From the NCBI RefSeq assembly GCF_900215535.1, contig NZ_OCND01000004.1, positions 186,001 to 250,000 of the forward strand: 64,000 nt of DNA, given 5' to 3'. The notes beneath the pieces are model-generated. The model was given only the letters and a program-made list of their open reading frames with translations. It searched no databases and was not told where the DNA came from. This DNA is from Pseudoxanthomonas wuyuanensis. Lineage in GTDB: Bacteria; Pseudomonadota; Gammaproteobacteria; Xanthomonadales; Xanthomonadaceae. A program made the translations under genes and the position numbers. Below, piece by piece: positions 38,986-51,135 of the stretch. The first letter of the stretch is position 1. Each line of letters opens with the position of its first letter.

Positions 38986-39972
38986 TCAACCCAACAGATG
39001 CGCCACGCCGGCGCGCTCTTCTTCCAGCTCGGCCAGGGTCTTGTCCATCGCGGTGCGGCTGAACTCGTCCACTTCCAGGCCTTCGACGCGGGTGTATTCG
39101 CCGTTGGCAGTGATCACCGGCACACCGTAGATCACGCCTTCGGGAATGCCGTAGCTGCCATCCGACGGCACGCCCATCGTCACCCACTTGCCGTTGCTGC
39201 CCAGCACCCAGTCGCGGATGTGGTCGATGGCGGCGTTGGCGGCCGACGCGGCCGAGGACAGGCCGCGGGCTTCGATGATCGCCGCGCCGCGCTTGCCGAC
39301 CTGCGGGATGAAGGTGTTGGCATTCCAGTCTGCGTCGTCGATCTTGTCCTTCAGCGAGGCGCCGCCGGCGGTGGCGAAACGGTAATCCGGGTACATGGTC
39401 GGGCTGTGGTTGCCCCACACGATCAGCTTTTCGATATCGCCGACGGCCACCCCGGCCTTGTTGGCCAGCTGGCTCAGCGCGCGGTTGTGATCCAGGCGCA
39501 GCATGGCGGTGAAGTTCTTCGCCGGCAGGTCCGGGGCGGATTTCATGGCGATGTAGGCGTTGGTGTTGGCCGGATTGCCGACCACCAGCACCTTGACGTT
39601 GCGCGAAGCGACCTTGTTCAGCGCGGCACCCTGCGCGGTGAAGATCTTGGCGTTCTCCAGCAGCAGGTCCTTGCGCTCCATGCCCGGACCGCGCGGACGC
39701 GCACCGACCAGCAGCGCCACATCGGCATCCTTGAACGCCACTTCCGGGTCGTCAGTGCCAACCATGCCGGCCAGCAGCGGGAACGCGCAGTCTTCCAGCT
39801 CCATCATCACGCCCTTCAGCGCGGCCTGGGCCTTGTCGATCGGCAGCTCCAGCAACTGCAGGATGACGGGCTGGTCCTTGCCGAGCATCTCGCCGGAGGC
39901 GATACGGAACAGCAGGGCGTAACCGATCTGGCCGGCGGCGCCGGTGACTGCGACACGAACGGGGGATTTCAT
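38986..39972 (-). CDS. mdh: Malate dehydrogenase
   Basis: NAD-dependent malate/oxaloacetate interconversion in the TCA cycle. 328 residues. Dinucleotide motif [19 protein letters not shown] at the start, [17 protein letters not shown] as mobile catalytic loop, [10 protein letters not shown], and the catalytic His in [13 protein letters not shown]. It is of the LDH/MDH type similar to cytosolic MDH, common in xanthomonads. Shine-Dalgarno GGAGATAT precedes the ATG. Shares oxaloacetate with the prp locus, although co-regulation is only a guess. Confidence 0.96.
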   Translation of the reverse strand: MKSPVRVAVTGAAGQIGYALLFRIASGEMLGKDQPVILQLLELPIDKAQAALKGVMMELEDCAFPLLAGMVGTDDPEVAFKDADVALLVGARPRGPGMERKDLLLENAKIFTAQGAALNKVASRNVKVLVVGNPANTNAYIAMKSAPDLPAKNFTAMLRLDHNRALSQLANKAGVAVGDIEKLIVWGNHSPTMYPDYRFATAGGASLKDKIDDADWNANTFIPQVGKRGAAIIEARGLSSAASAANAAIDHIRDWVLGSNGKWVTMGVPSDGSYGIPEGVIYGVPVITANGEYTRVEGLEVDEFSRTAMDKTLAELEEERAGVAHLLG

Positions 39973-40195
39973 TACGGGATATCTCCGATTGGGGAAGATG
40001 CCGGCGCGGGAGAAGCCCGGCCAAGTAAGGCCCCCGGTTCCGTCTCAAGCCACGGAGCCAGGGCCGCTACAGCAGGAAATTTTAACATGCCGGCCCCGGC
40101 CGGCCGGCTCGCCAATAGTCGCAGGAGTCGTCCGGCTGGCAGGCGGGTGGCGCTGCACGGCCCGGCGCAATCCCGGCCGGACCGGCCCCGCCGCC

Positions 40196-40690
40196 TCAGG
40201 CGCTGAGCTGGCGGTTCCACTCCGCCACACGATCGGCCTGCGCCGCCAGCACGGCCTCGGCATCGCCTTCGATGGTCAGCTTGTTGATCACGTCGCCCTG
40301 GACCACCGCATCGACCACATCCAGGCCTTCCAGCACCTTGCCGAACACGGTGTGCTTGCCGTCCAGCCAGTCGGTCTTGATGTGGGTGATGAAGAACTGG
40401 CTGCCATTGGTATTGGGGCCGGCATTGGCCATCGACAGCACGCCGCGCTCGTGGCGTACGCCGTTGTTGGTCTCGTCCTCGAAACGGTAGCCCGGGCCAC
40501 CGCGGCCGGAGCCTTCCGGGCAGCCGCCCTGGATCATGAAATCGGGGATGACACGGTGGAAATTCAACCCGTCATAGAAGCCGCGCTTGGCCAGGTTGAC
40601 GAAGTTGGCCACCGTCAGCGGGGCCTTGTCGGGGTACAGCTCGACCTTGATCGGGCCGCGGGAGGTATCGAAAGTGGCGGTCAGGGACAT
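40196..40690 (-). CDS. ppiB: Peptidyl-prolyl cis-trans isomerase, cyclophilin type
   Basis: Cytoplasmic prolyl isomerase, 164 residues, without signal peptide. Core motifs [39 protein letters not shown] and [15 protein letters not shown] contain the catalytic Arg, Phe and Gln of cyclophilins. Two hundred bases upstream of mdh in the same direction, and divergent from typA. Could be called PpiB; PpiA is excluded by the missing signal peptide. Confidence 0.93.
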   Translation of the reverse strand: MSLTATFDTSRGPIKVELYPDKAPLTVANFVNLAKRGFYDGLNFHRVIPDFMIQGGCPEGSGRGGPGYRFEDETNNGVRHERGVLSMANAGPNTNGSQFFITHIKTDWLDGKHTVFGKVLEGLDVVDAVVQGDVINKLTIEGDAEAVLAAQADRVAEWNRQLSA

Positions 40691-40739
40691 TTTTTAACTC
40701 CGTATTCACATCCGGGCCCGGGAGCGGGCGTTAACCCGC

Positions 40740-40745
40740 TATAAT
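40740..40745 (+). promoter_or_regulatory. Candidate -10 box for typA
   Basis: A perfect TATAAT ends 51 bases before the typA ATG in an otherwise GC-rich stretch. No convincing -35 box is seen at the right distance. Confidence 0.45.
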
Positions 40746-40796
40746 ACGCCCCATTCCTCCCCAAGCCTCGCGTGCTTTCCGGCGCGCCTTTTCCGC

Positions 40797-42626
<1,830 letters not shown>

Positions 42627-42641
42627 TCGTTGCTTCCGCGA

Positions 42642-43112
42642 ATGGGCGAGGCAGCCTACAACCCGGATCCGCAGGCGCATCCGGGACTGCACCTGATCGC
42701 CGTGTTCGAAGGCGCCAAGGGCCTGCTTGCCCTGGCCACTGCGGCGGGCCTGGCGCTGCTGGGCCCGCAACCGCTGCGGCGCTGGGTGGAGGACCTGATT
42801 ACCCGCCTGCACCTGGACCCGCAAAACGGCGTCCTGCCGCGCTTGCTGAATGCCATCAACCCCGAAGCGGTCCACTGGGCGGTCATCATCGCGCTGGTCT
42901 ATGCGCTGATGCGGCTGGTGGAGGCCTGGGGGCTGTGGCGGACCCGTGTCTGGGCCTCGTGGCTGGGTTGCATCGGCTCGGCCGCCTACCTGCCGCTGGA
43001 CCTGTACGCGCTCTATCATCACCACGGCTGGCACACCTGGACGCTGCTGTTCGTCAACCTGTTGGTGGTGGCCGTGCTGTGGCGCGACATCGTCAAGCGC
43101 AGAAGTAATTGA
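42642..43112 (+). CDS. DUF2127-type membrane protein
   Basis: 156 residues, four hydrophobic segments: FEGAKGLLALATAAGLALLG, HWAVIIALVYALMRLVEAWG, ASWLGCIGSAAYLPLDLYAL and TLLFVNLLVVAVLW. The pattern LHLIAVFEGAKGLLAL and WGLWRTRVWASWLG matches DUF2127 proteins, which have no assigned role. ATG at 42642 is preferred over a TTG 12 bases upstream. Close to typA, so possibly in its transcript. Confidence 0.8.
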   Translation: MGEAAYNPDPQAHPGLHLIAVFEGAKGLLALATAAGLALLGPQPLRRWVEDLITRLHLDPQNGVLPRLLNAINPEAVHWAVIIALVYALMRLVEAWGLWRTRVWASWLGCIGSAAYLPLDLYALYHHHGWHTWTLLFVNLLVVAVLWRDIVKRRSN

Positions 43113-43164
43113 CGGCGCCCGGCGCGGCTGCGTAGCCTGCCAAGCTACTCACCGGGGATCGAAA

Positions 43165-44796
43165 ATGCGGCCACTCGCGCTATTGCTTGCCCTGACGTTT
43201 GCGCTGACCGCCTGCGACCGCGAGCCCGCGCCAGCCGCAGAACCCGCGCCCCCCGCAGCCGCGACCGCACTGGTGCCGCCCACCGATTTCCTGTTCGCCG
43301 AAATGGATATCGCGGATCTGCAGGCACGCATGCGCGCCGGCGAACTGGACAGCCGCACCCTGACCCAGGCCTACCTGGACCGCATCGCCGCCATCGACAA
43401 GGCCGGTCCGCAGCTCAATGCGATCATCGAAATCAATCCCGACGCGCTGAAGGAAGCGGCGCTGCGCGACATCGAACGCAAGGGCAATGCGGTACGCGGT
43501 CCGCTGCATGGCATCCCGATCCTGCTGAAGGACAATATCGACGCCACGCCTATGGTGACCTCCGCCGGCTCGCTGGCGCTGCAGGATTTCCGGCCCAAGA
43601 CCGACGCCTTCCTGGTGCGCCGCCTGCGCGAGGCCGGTGCGGTGGTCCTGGGCAAGACCAATCTCAGCGAATGGGCCAATTTCCGCTCTACCCGTTCCAC
43701 CTCCGGCTGGAGCGCGCGCGGCGGCCAGACCCGCAACCCCTACGTGCTGGACCGCAATCCCTGCGGGTCCAGTTCCGGCAGCGCGGTCGCGGTGTCGGCC
43801 AATCTTGCCGCCGCCGCCATCGGCACCGAGACCGACGGCAGCATCCTGTGCCCCGCCGCCGTCAACGGACTGGTGGGACTCAAGCCCACCGTCGGCCTGG
43901 TCAGCCGCAACGGTATCGTGCCCATCTCGCACAGCCAGGATACCGCCGGCCCGATGACCCGCAGCGTGGCCGACGCGGCGCTGCTGCTGACCGTGCTGGC
44001 CGGACGCGATGTGGCCGATGCCGCCACCACCGGGTCGGCCTGGAACGTGACCCTGGACTACCACGCCCGGCTCAGGACCGACGCGCTGAAAGGCGCACGC
44101 ATCGGCGTGTTGCGCAGCAAGTTCGCCATCCATCCGGATGCGGCAATGGCGATGGAGGCGGCCATCGAAGTGCTGCGCGAAGCCGGCGCGACCGTGGTCG
44201 ACGCCGAGATACCCACCGACGGCCAATGGGACGACGCCGAACTGGAATTGATGCTGTACGAATTCAAGGTCGGGGTGGAACGCTACCTGGGCAACCACGA
44301 TGCGCCGCTGAAGACGCTGCCGCAGCTGATCGGTTTCAACCAGCAGTACCGGACCTCGGAAATGCCCTACTTCGGACAGGAATTGTTCGAGATGGCCAAC
44401 GGCAAGGGCGGGCTGGGCGACCCGGCCTATATCGCCGCGCGCAGCCTGGCGCGCCGGCTGGCCGGCCCCGAAGGCATCGATGCCGCGTTGAAGGCGCAGA
44501 AGCTGGATGCGCTGATCGCGCCGACCACCGGTCCGGCATGGCCGACCGACTACGCCAACGGCGACCGGTTTCCCGGCGCAGGTTATGGCGCCGCCGCCGT
44601 GGCCGGCTATCCCAGCCTGACCGTACCGATGGGGCATAGCGATGGCCTGCCGCTGGGCATCGTGTTCATGGGTACCGCCTGGAGCGAACCGCGGCTGATC
44701 GAGCTGGGCTTTGCCTACGAACAGCTGACCCGCGCGCGCAAGCCGCCAGAGTACTGGCCCAGCCTGCAGAAGCCGGCCCGCCCGGCGGCAAACTGA
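43165..44796 (+). CDS. Lipoprotein amidase (amidase signature family)
   Basis: 543 residues. N-terminal lipoprotein signal ([18 protein letters not shown], cysteine at residue 17) followed by a Pro/Ala linker, so it is probably anchored in the outer or inner membrane. Amidase signature domain: catalytic Lys in PILLKDNID, cis-Ser and nucleophile Ser in [15 protein letters not shown] and [11 protein letters not shown]. Similar exported amidases of xanthomonads act on peptide amides or other amide bonds; substrate unknown. Shine-Dalgarno-like GGGGATCG precedes the ATG. Confidence 0.9.
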   Translation: MRPLALLLALTFALTACDREPAPAAEPAPPAAATALVPPTDFLFAEMDIADLQARMRAGELDSRTLTQAYLDRIAAIDKAGPQLNAIIEINPDALKEAALRDIERKGNAVRGPLHGIPILLKDNIDATPMVTSAGSLALQDFRPKTDAFLVRRLREAGAVVLGKTNLSEWANFRSTRSTSGWSARGGQTRNPYVLDRNPCGSSSGSAVAVSANLAAAAIGTETDGSILCPAAVNGLVGLKPTVGLVSRNGIVPISHSQDTAGPMTRSVADAALLLTVLAGRDVADAATTGSAWNVTLDYHARLRTDALKGARIGVLRSKFAIHPDAAMAMEAAIEVLREAGATVVDAEIPTDGQWDDAELELMLYEFKVGVERYLGNHDAPLKTLPQLIGFNQQYRTSEMPYFGQELFEMANGKGGLGDPAYIAARSLARRLAGPEGIDAALKAQKLDALIAPTTGPAWPTDYANGDRFPGAGYGAAAVAGYPSLTVPMGHSDGLPLGIVFMGTAWSEPRLIELGFAYEQLTRARKPPEYWPSLQKPARPAAN

Positions 44797-44931
44797 GCCT
44801 GCCCCTGGCACGACCGCCGGCCTTGCCGCCGCCTCCGGCGGGCGCCCGCGGCAGCGGTTGGTCGACCAGCGAATTGCGGCGTAGGATGGCGCCGGGGGAC
44901 ACCTGGCAAGCGGCGGGGGTATGCTGAAAGC

Positions 44932-47900
44932 ATGGACGTGAATCCGGACCGCGCTTCGGAATTGCGGGCCCTGAGCGGCACGCGCCGCGGTGCGGCCGGA
45001 CGATTGCGCCGGCTCGATACGCTGGCCTGGTGCGTGCTGGCGCTGGCGGTCCTGCTGTCCTTGTGGCTTGGCTATGTCGGCTGGCAACAGGCGCGCGACA
45101 GCGCCAAGGCGCAGTTCGACGCCCGTGCCGCCGCAGCGGCGACCGCCATCGCCACCCGGATGCATGCCTATGAGGACACGGTGCGCGCCGCAGCGGGCGC
45201 TCTGGAAGCGCGTTCGCAGATCGACAACGCCAATTTCCATGCCTTCGTCGACAAGCTGCAGATCCCAAGCCGCCAGGCCGGCGTGCACGGGCTCGGATTC
45301 GCCCGGCTGGTCGCCGGCCAGGAGCGCGACGACTACCTCGCCGCACAGCGCGCCAGTTACGGCGACAGTTTCGATATCCATCCTGCGGGCGAACGCGAAC
45401 GCTACGTTGTCATCGATTTGCTTTACCCGGATCTGCACGGCATGCGCAGGTTGCTGGGCAGGGATCTGCTGGCCGAACCGGCGCGCCGTGCCGCTGTCGA
45501 GCAGGCGCGCGACACCGGCGAACTGGCGGCCGCGCCGCGCGTGGTGTTGGCCGATGCGGCAGCCGGTTCGCCGGAGGCGTACGGTTTCCTGCTGTTCGCG
45601 CCGGTGTACTCCGTGCCGCTGGCGCCGCAGTCCAGCATCGGCCAGAAGCAGGCCTCGCTGCGCGGCTTTGCCGTCGCAGGCTTTGGCTGGAAACAGGTCA
45701 TCGAGCAAGCGCTGGGTACCGGGTACCCGCAGTATTTCGATCTGCAGCTGGGTTCCGGCCAGCCCGGCGAACCACCGGTATTCGAAAGCCGCGCGCTGCG
45801 CCAGCAGCATGGTGCGGCGATGCGGCCTGCTTTCTCTCATACCGCGCAACTGCAGTTCTTCGGCCGCTCGTGGCCATTGCAACTGGAATCGCCGCCGCTA
45901 GGGGCGGCGGTGACCGGCATCCCCACCCTCCTGTTGCTGGTCGCCGGCGGCATCGCGTTCGGCATCCTGCTGTTCGCCCTGCTGCGCAATCTGGCCCGCG
46001 CCGACCACCGCAGCCGGGCGCTGCTGGATGCGGTTGCCGATCATCTGCCGGCACTGATCGCCTACATCGACCGCAATGGCATGTACGGTTTCGCCAATCG
46101 CGCCACCCGCGACTGGTTCGGCTCGACGGTCGGCTGGAGCGGCCGCACGCTGGAAGACGTGCACGCCGACACTCCTGCCTTCCGGGAAGCGCTGCAGCGA
46201 GCCATGGCCGAATGCACGCCCGAGCATCTGGCCGCCTGGCAGGCGGAAATCGGCCATCCGCCACGGCCGGTGCAGGTCTATCTGGTGCCGGACCTGGAGA
46301 AGGACCAACAGATCTCCGGCTGGTACCTGATGGCCAGCGACAACAGCGAACAGCAGCGCGCCAACCGCGAACTGGCATTGGCCCGCGATCATCTGCAGCG
46401 CATCACCGACAAGCTGCCGGCGCTGATTGCGCAGTACGACCGCGACGAGCGGGCCGTCTTCTTCAACCGCGCCTGCGCGGACACGGTTACCTGGCAGCAA
46501 CCCTACCGGCCGGGGATCGCCATCATCGAGCTGTTCGGGGAAGAGGCCTACGCCAGGCGCAAACCGTACATCGATGCGGTCCTGTCCGGGCGCGATGTCG
46601 ACTTCGAAACCTCGTTCATGGGGCCGGAAGGATTGCGCAGGATGCACACCTACTACACTCCGGACATCGACGATGCCGGCCGGGTCAACGGCTTTTTCGT
46701 GATGTCGATCGACGTTACCGAAAAGGTCCGCCTGGAAACCGCGCTGTACAACGCCAACGAGCGCGCCGAAGTCACCCTGACCTCCATCAGCGAGGCCGTC
46801 ATCACCGTCGATGTCGGCCAGCGCGTGACCTATATGAATCCGGCCGCCGAGGCGCTCAGCGGCTGGCCCTTGGAACGTGCGCTGCACCAGCCGCTGGACC
46901 AGGTGGTACCGCTCAGCCAGGTTACCGACCTGAGCCAGCACGACGGCCCGCACCCCAGCGCAATGATGGGCGACACCGAACTGCGGCGCCTGGACGGCCG
47001 GCGCATCCTGGTTGAACGCTCGCTTTCGCCGCTGCACGACCGCGACGAGGCGATGATCGGCTCGGTACTGGTGCTGCGCGACATCACCGAGGCGCGCGCG
47101 CTGAGCTCGCGCATGGCCTATCTGGCGCATCACGATTCGCTGACCGGGTTGCCCAACCGGATGCAGCTCAACGAAACGCTGGCGCAACTGATCAGCTGCG
47201 CCACCAACCGCGGCAACGGCGTGGCGGTGCTGTTCATCGACCTCGATCTGTTCAAGCACGTCAACGACGCTCTGGGTCACCATATCGGCGACCAGTTGCT
47301 GCAGCAGGTGGCGCGCCGGATCCAGCGCAATATCGGCAATCTGGGCAGCGTCTACCGGACCGGAGGCGACGAATTCGTCGTGCTGCTGGACAACGTGCTG
47401 ACCCGCGACAGCGTGCTGCAGATGGCCGACCGCCTGCTGGCGATCGGCGGCACCCCCTACACCGTCGCATCGCACGAGCTGCACCAGGCTTTCAGCATCG
47501 GCATCAGCCTGTTCCCCGACGACGGCTACGACGCGGCCACCCTGATGATGCGCGCCGACGCCGCGATGTACCTGGCCAAGCGCAGCGGACGCAATGCCGC
47601 GCGCTTCTATACCCGCGAACTCGCTGCCAGCGTCGATGCCCGCATCGAGCTGGAAAACAGCCTGCGCCGCGGTCTGCGCAACGGCGATCTCTGCCTGCAC
47701 TACCAGCCGCAAGTGGACCGGCACAGCGGCAGGATCGTCGGCATCGAAGGGCTGGCACGCTGGCAGCGCGGCGACCAGCTGGTGCTGCCGGGCGAGTTCC
47801 TGCCGATCGCCGAGGAAACCAACCTGATCGTCGACATCGACCACTGGGCGATCCGCGCGGCCTGCCGGCAGAATCGCATCTGGCAGCAATCCGGCCTTCC

Positions 47901-48450
47901 GCCGGTGCGGGTTTCGGTCAACATCGCCGCCGCCAATTTCGATACCGACCTGCTGCTGGATACCGTGATCGCCGCACTGGAAGACAGCGGCCTGGCGCCG
48001 GAATTCCTGGAACTGGAAGTCACCGAGACCACCATCATGCGCGATGTGCAACGCACCGACCGCATCCTGCGCGCGCTCAAATCGCTGGGCGTGCGCATCG
48101 CCATCGACGATTTCGGCACCGGCTTCTCAAGCCTCAGCTATCTCGGCAACTACGGATTCAATGTGCTGAAGATCGACCAGTCGTTCGTGCGCGACGTCAC
48201 CGAGCCCAACCAGGGCGCGATTACCCGCGCAATCATCGGCCTGGCCAGCCAGTTGCAATGCCGCACCATCGCCGAAGGGGTCGAAACCGAGGCGCAGGCA
48301 GCCTGGCTGGCGAGCAACGGCTGCGACGAGATGCAGGGCAACCTGTTCAGTCCGCCGCTGCCTGCATCCGAATGCGCCAGATTGCTGGCGCGCAACACCA
48401 TCTGGACGATTCCCCGCCAGCAACGGACGCTCACGGCGCACTGGTCATGA
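44932..48450 (+). CDS. CHASE-PAS-GGDEF-EAL cyclic di-GMP signalling protein
   Basis: 1172-residue inner-membrane sensor. TM1 about 31-50, periplasmic CHASE-type domain about 75-310 (HAFVDKLQIPSRQAGVHGLGFAR), TM2 about 325-350, two or three PAS domains about 360-730, GGDEF domain with intact G811-G-D-E-F815 and a C-terminal EAL domain. The RxxD product-inhibition site is missing nine residues before GGDEF (GNLG instead). The EAL motif reads E939-G-L, but other phosphodiesterase residues appear intact (N in SVNIAAANF, E in LEVTE, D1059-D1060 in DDFGTG, K in VLKIDQ, E in EGVET). Probably a bifunctional or phosphodiesterase-biased enzyme. Not in an operon. Confidence 0.93.
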   Translation: MDVNPDRASELRALSGTRRGAAGRLRRLDTLAWCVLALAVLLSLWLGYVGWQQARDSAKAQFDARAAAAATAIATRMHAYEDTVRAAAGALEARSQIDNANFHAFVDKLQIPSRQAGVHGLGFARLVAGQERDDYLAAQRASYGDSFDIHPAGERERYVVIDLLYPDLHGMRRLLGRDLLAEPARRAAVEQARDTGELAAAPRVVLADAAAGSPEAYGFLLFAPVYSVPLAPQSSIGQKQASLRGFAVAGFGWKQVIEQALGTGYPQYFDLQLGSGQPGEPPVFESRALRQQHGAAMRPAFSHTAQLQFFGRSWPLQLESPPLGAAVTGIPTLLLLVAGGIAFGILLFALLRNLARADHRSRALLDAVADHLPALIAYIDRNGMYGFANRATRDWFGSTVGWSGRTLEDVHADTPAFREALQRAMAECTPEHLAAWQAEIGHPPRPVQVYLVPDLEKDQQISGWYLMASDNSEQQRANRELALARDHLQRITDKLPALIAQYDRDERAVFFNRACADTVTWQQPYRPGIAIIELFGEEAYARRKPYIDAVLSGRDVDFETSFMGPEGLRRMHTYYTPDIDDAGRVNGFFVMSIDVTEKVRLETALYNANERAEVTLTSISEAVITVDVGQRVTYMNPAAEALSGWPLERALHQPLDQVVPLSQVTDLSQHDGPHPSAMMGDTELRRLDGRRILVERSLSPLHDRDEAMIGSVLVLRDITEARALSSRMAYLAHHDSLTGLPNRMQLNETLAQLISCATNRGNGVAVLFIDLDLFKHVNDALGHHIGDQLLQQVARRIQRNIGNLGSVYRTGGDEFVVLLDNVLTRDSVLQMADRLLAIGGTPYTVASHELHQAFSIGISLFPDDGYDAATLMMRADAAMYLAKRSGRNAARFYTRELAASVDARIELENSLRRGLRNGDLCLHYQPQVDRHSGRIVGIEGLARWQRGDQLVLPGEFLPIAEETNLIVDIDHWAIRAACRQNRIWQQSGLPPVRVSVNIAAANFDTDLLLDTVIAALEDSGLAPEFLELEVTETTIMRDVQRTDRILRALKSLGVRIAIDDFGTGFSSLSYLGNYGFNVLKIDQSFVRDVTEPNQGAITRAIIGLASQLQCRTIAEGVETEAQAAWLASNGCDEMQGNLFSPPLPASECARLLARNTIWTIPRQQRTLTAHWS

Positions 48451-48467
48451 GCGCGACTGCGCGGTTT

Positions 48468-49616
48468 TCAGTCGGCTTGCGGCTGTACCGCCGGCGGACC
48501 ATCCTCGGCGCCGGGCGAACGCGTCTGGGCTTCTGAAGGCGGAGCGGCGTGGCGGCCCTCGACGGTCTGCCGATCGAGTTCGGCGCGCAGCCGCGGCAAC
48601 GATTCCGGATACTCCCGCAGCAGGAAATCGATCATGCGCTCGCGCACTGCGCAGCGCAGGTCGAAAGCATCGCCGGAATTGCGCGCGCTCACCAGCAGCC
48701 GCACCTGCACGCCGCGTTCGCTGGTGTCGGTAATCTGGCTGACGCACACGCGTCCGTCCCAGCGCTCGTCGCTTTCGCAAATCGCCTGCAACTGCGCGCG
48801 CACCGCCGCCATCGGCACGCGGTAGTCCAGCCACAGGAAGGCGGTACCCAGCATCTGCGCACTGCGCCGGGTCCAGTTCTGGAACGGATTCTCGATGAAC
48901 CAGGTCAGCGGCACCACCAGCCGCCGCTCGTCCCAGATATGCACGACCACGAACGAGCTGGTGATTTCCTCGATACGGCCCCACTCCCCTTCGACAATCA
49001 CCACATCGTCCAGCCGGATCGGCTGGGTCAGGGCGATCTGCAGCCCGGCGATCAGGTTGCCGAAGACCGGCTTGGCGGCGATGCCGGCAACCAGCCCGAT
49101 GATGCCGGCCGACGCCAGCAGGGTTGCGCCGATCTGGCGCACCGCCGGAAAACTGAGCAGCGCCACCGACACCCCCAGCAGGATGATCGCGCCCATGACG
49201 ACCCGGCTGAGCACACGGGTCTGGGTGTGGATACGGCGCGCGGCCAGGTTGTCGGCGACTTCCATCGAGTGTTTGCGCAGAATGGCCGCTTCCACCGCGG
49301 CCACCGCCCGCACCAGCAGCCAGCTGACGCATCCGACCAGGCCGATGCGGATCGCATGCAGCGAGGCTTCCAGCGGACGTTCGCGCAACGGCGTGGCTTC
49401 CAGTCCGAACGCCAGCAGCACCAGCGGCAACGCAAACGCCAGCGGCACCGCAATCACCCGCACGATGCGCGCGCGGCGATAATCGCGCCCGTCCATGCGC
49501 CGGGCCAGCGCCAGCAGTCCCCACCAGACCAGCAATCCCAGCAGCACTGCAGATCCCAGCGGCAGCGCGAATCCGCGCCACGTCGCCCCCTCCTGCAGCA
49601 GCGCCGCCAACGCCAT
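48468..49616 (-). CDS. Small-conductance mechanosensitive channel, MscS family
   Basis: 382 residues with about five membrane spans; the last, pore-lining helix has the Gly/Ala pattern LLASAGIIGLVAGIAAKPVF, followed by NLIAGLQIALTQPIRLDDVV and the beta domain WGRIEEITSSFVVVHIWDERRLVVP. Typical of MscS-like proteins with an extended N-terminal membrane part (YbdG/YnaI type). Releases solutes on hypo-osmotic shock. The start is ambiguous between GTG 49619 and ATG 49616. The tail (last 35 residues) is Pro/Glu-rich and disordered. Confidence 0.92.
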   Translation of the reverse strand: MALAALLQEGATWRGFALPLGSAVLLGLLVWWGLLALARRMDGRDYRRARIVRVIAVPLAFALPLVLLAFGLEATPLRERPLEASLHAIRIGLVGCVSWLLVRAVAAVEAAILRKHSMEVADNLAARRIHTQTRVLSRVVMGAIILLGVSVALLSFPAVRQIGATLLASAGIIGLVAGIAAKPVFGNLIAGLQIALTQPIRLDDVVIVEGEWGRIEEITSSFVVVHIWDERRLVVPLTWFIENPFQNWTRRSAQMLGTAFLWLDYRVPMAAVRAQLQAICESDERWDGRVCVSQITDTSERGVQVRLLVSARNSGDAFDLRCAVRERMIDFLLREYPESLPRLRAELDRQTVEGRHAAPPSEAQTRSPGAEDGPPAVQPQAD

Positions 49617-49676
49617 CACCCGCTACCCGCCGCTCCTGCCCTGCGCTGACGCAGGCGCCGCCGCTGGCCGGCACGT

Positions 49677-51074
49677 TCAGGCATGCGGGCTGGCCTTGGT
49701 TTGCTGATTCTGCTTGCGCACGATCGACATCGCGATCTCCAGCGACTGCTCGTAGTTCAGGCGCGGATCCACCGTCGAACGGTAGGCCCGCTCCAGGTCC
49801 GCATCGGTGAGCTCGCGCGCGCCGCCGGTGCATTCGGTGACGTCCTCGCCGGTGAGCTCCAGATGCACGCCGCCCAGGCGCGTGCCGGCCGCCGCATGCA
49901 GATCGAAGGACTGCTCCACTTCGCCGCGTACATTGTCGAAGCGGCGGGTCTTGTAGCCGTTGCTGGTGCTCTCGGTATTGCCGTGCATCGGATCGCAGAC
50001 CCACAGCACCCGGCGGCCGTCGCGCCGCACCGCTTCCAGCAAAGGCGGCAACTTGTCGGCCACCTGCGCGGCGCCCATGCGGTGGATGAAGGTCAACCGG
50101 CCAGGTTCGTCCTCCGGGTTCAGCACATCGATCAGGCGCAGCAACTGATCGGGATTGACCGACGGGCCGACCTTGATCGCAATCGGATTGCGCACGCCGC
50201 GCAGGTACTCCACATGCGCGCCATCGACCGCGGCAGTGCGCATGCCGATCCACGGATAATGCGTGCTGAGGTTGAACCAGCCCCACTGCCGCGGCACTTC
50301 GCGGGTCAGGCCTTCCTCGTAGGGCAGCAGTAAAGCCTCATGCGAGGTGTAGAAATCGATCCGGTTGAGGTTGTGCACTTCCGAGCCGGACAGCGTTTCC
50401 ATGAAACGCACCGCGTCGCCGATGGAGGTGACCATCTGCTGGTACTCGTTGGCCAGCGGCGAATAGCCGACCCAGTTGAGGTTCCAGTATTCGGGATGGT
50501 GCAGATCGGCGAAGCCGCCATCGATCAGCGCGCGCACGAAGTTCATCGTCATCGCCGAGCGCGCATGCGCCTTGATCATCCGCCGCGGATCCGGAATCCG
50601 CGCTTCGGCGGTGAACTCGGGCCGGTTGACCAGATCGCCGCGGTAGCTGGGCAGGGTCACGCCATCACGGGTCTCGCTGTCGGCGGAACGCGGCTTGGCG
50701 TACTGGCCGGCAAAGCGGCCCACCCGCACCACCGGCAGGCGCAGTCCATGCACCAGCACAAGACTCATCTGCAGCAGCACCTTGAGCCGGTTGGAAATCA
50801 GCCCGGATTCGCAGTCGCTGAAGCTTTCGGCGCAGTCGCCGCCCTGCAGCAGGAAACGCTTGCCTTCCTGCGCTTCGGCCAATTGCTGCTTGAGCGCGAA
50901 GATTTCCCACGAGGTCACCAACGGCGGCAACTGGCGCAACTCGGCCAGCGCCGATTCCAGCGCGGCGGCATCCGGGTAGGTCGGCATCTGCAGGGCCGGC
51001 CGCGCGCGCCAGCTGTCCGGCGCCCAGTGGGCGGGAAGATTAACGGCGCGCAGGTTGCGTTCTGACGGGTTCAT
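49677..51074 (-). CDS. Class II 3-deoxy-7-phosphoheptulonate synthase (DAHP synthase)
   Basis: First step of the shikimate pathway, joining phosphoenolpyruvate and erythrose 4-phosphate. 465 residues, plant/class II type. Diagnostic: LLQGGDCAESFSDC (metal cysteine), VRVGRFAGQYAKPRS, NWVGYSPLANEY, DFYTSHEALLLPYEE, CDPMHGNTESTSNGYKTR, GVHLELTGEDVTECTGG. Class II enzymes occur in xanthomonads along with class I ones. Starts at the ATG reading MNPSERNLRAVNLP. 60 bases before the mechanosensitive channel start. Confidence 0.95.
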   Translation of the reverse strand: MNPSERNLRAVNLPAHWAPDSWRARPALQMPTYPDAAALESALAELRQLPPLVTSWEIFALKQQLAEAQEGKRFLLQGGDCAESFSDCESGLISNRLKVLLQMSLVLVHGLRLPVVRVGRFAGQYAKPRSADSETRDGVTLPSYRGDLVNRPEFTAEARIPDPRRMIKAHARSAMTMNFVRALIDGGFADLHHPEYWNLNWVGYSPLANEYQQMVTSIGDAVRFMETLSGSEVHNLNRIDFYTSHEALLLPYEEGLTREVPRQWGWFNLSTHYPWIGMRTAAVDGAHVEYLRGVRNPIAIKVGPSVNPDQLLRLIDVLNPEDEPGRLTFIHRMGAAQVADKLPPLLEAVRRDGRRVLWVCDPMHGNTESTSNGYKTRRFDNVRGEVEQSFDLHAAAGTRLGGVHLELTGEDVTECTGGARELTDADLERAYRSTVDPRLNYEQSLEIAMSIVRKQNQQTKASPHA

Positions 51075-51135
51075 GCGATGGATCCTCGACGGCCGACCAT
51101 GGTGCCAGATTGGTGCGCCGCGTCAAATATCAGCT

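Noticed and set aside
36036-39062. Plus-strand open frame of about 1000 codons
   Set aside because: Antisense to prpE and overlapping the acyltransferase in another frame; no domain or motif.
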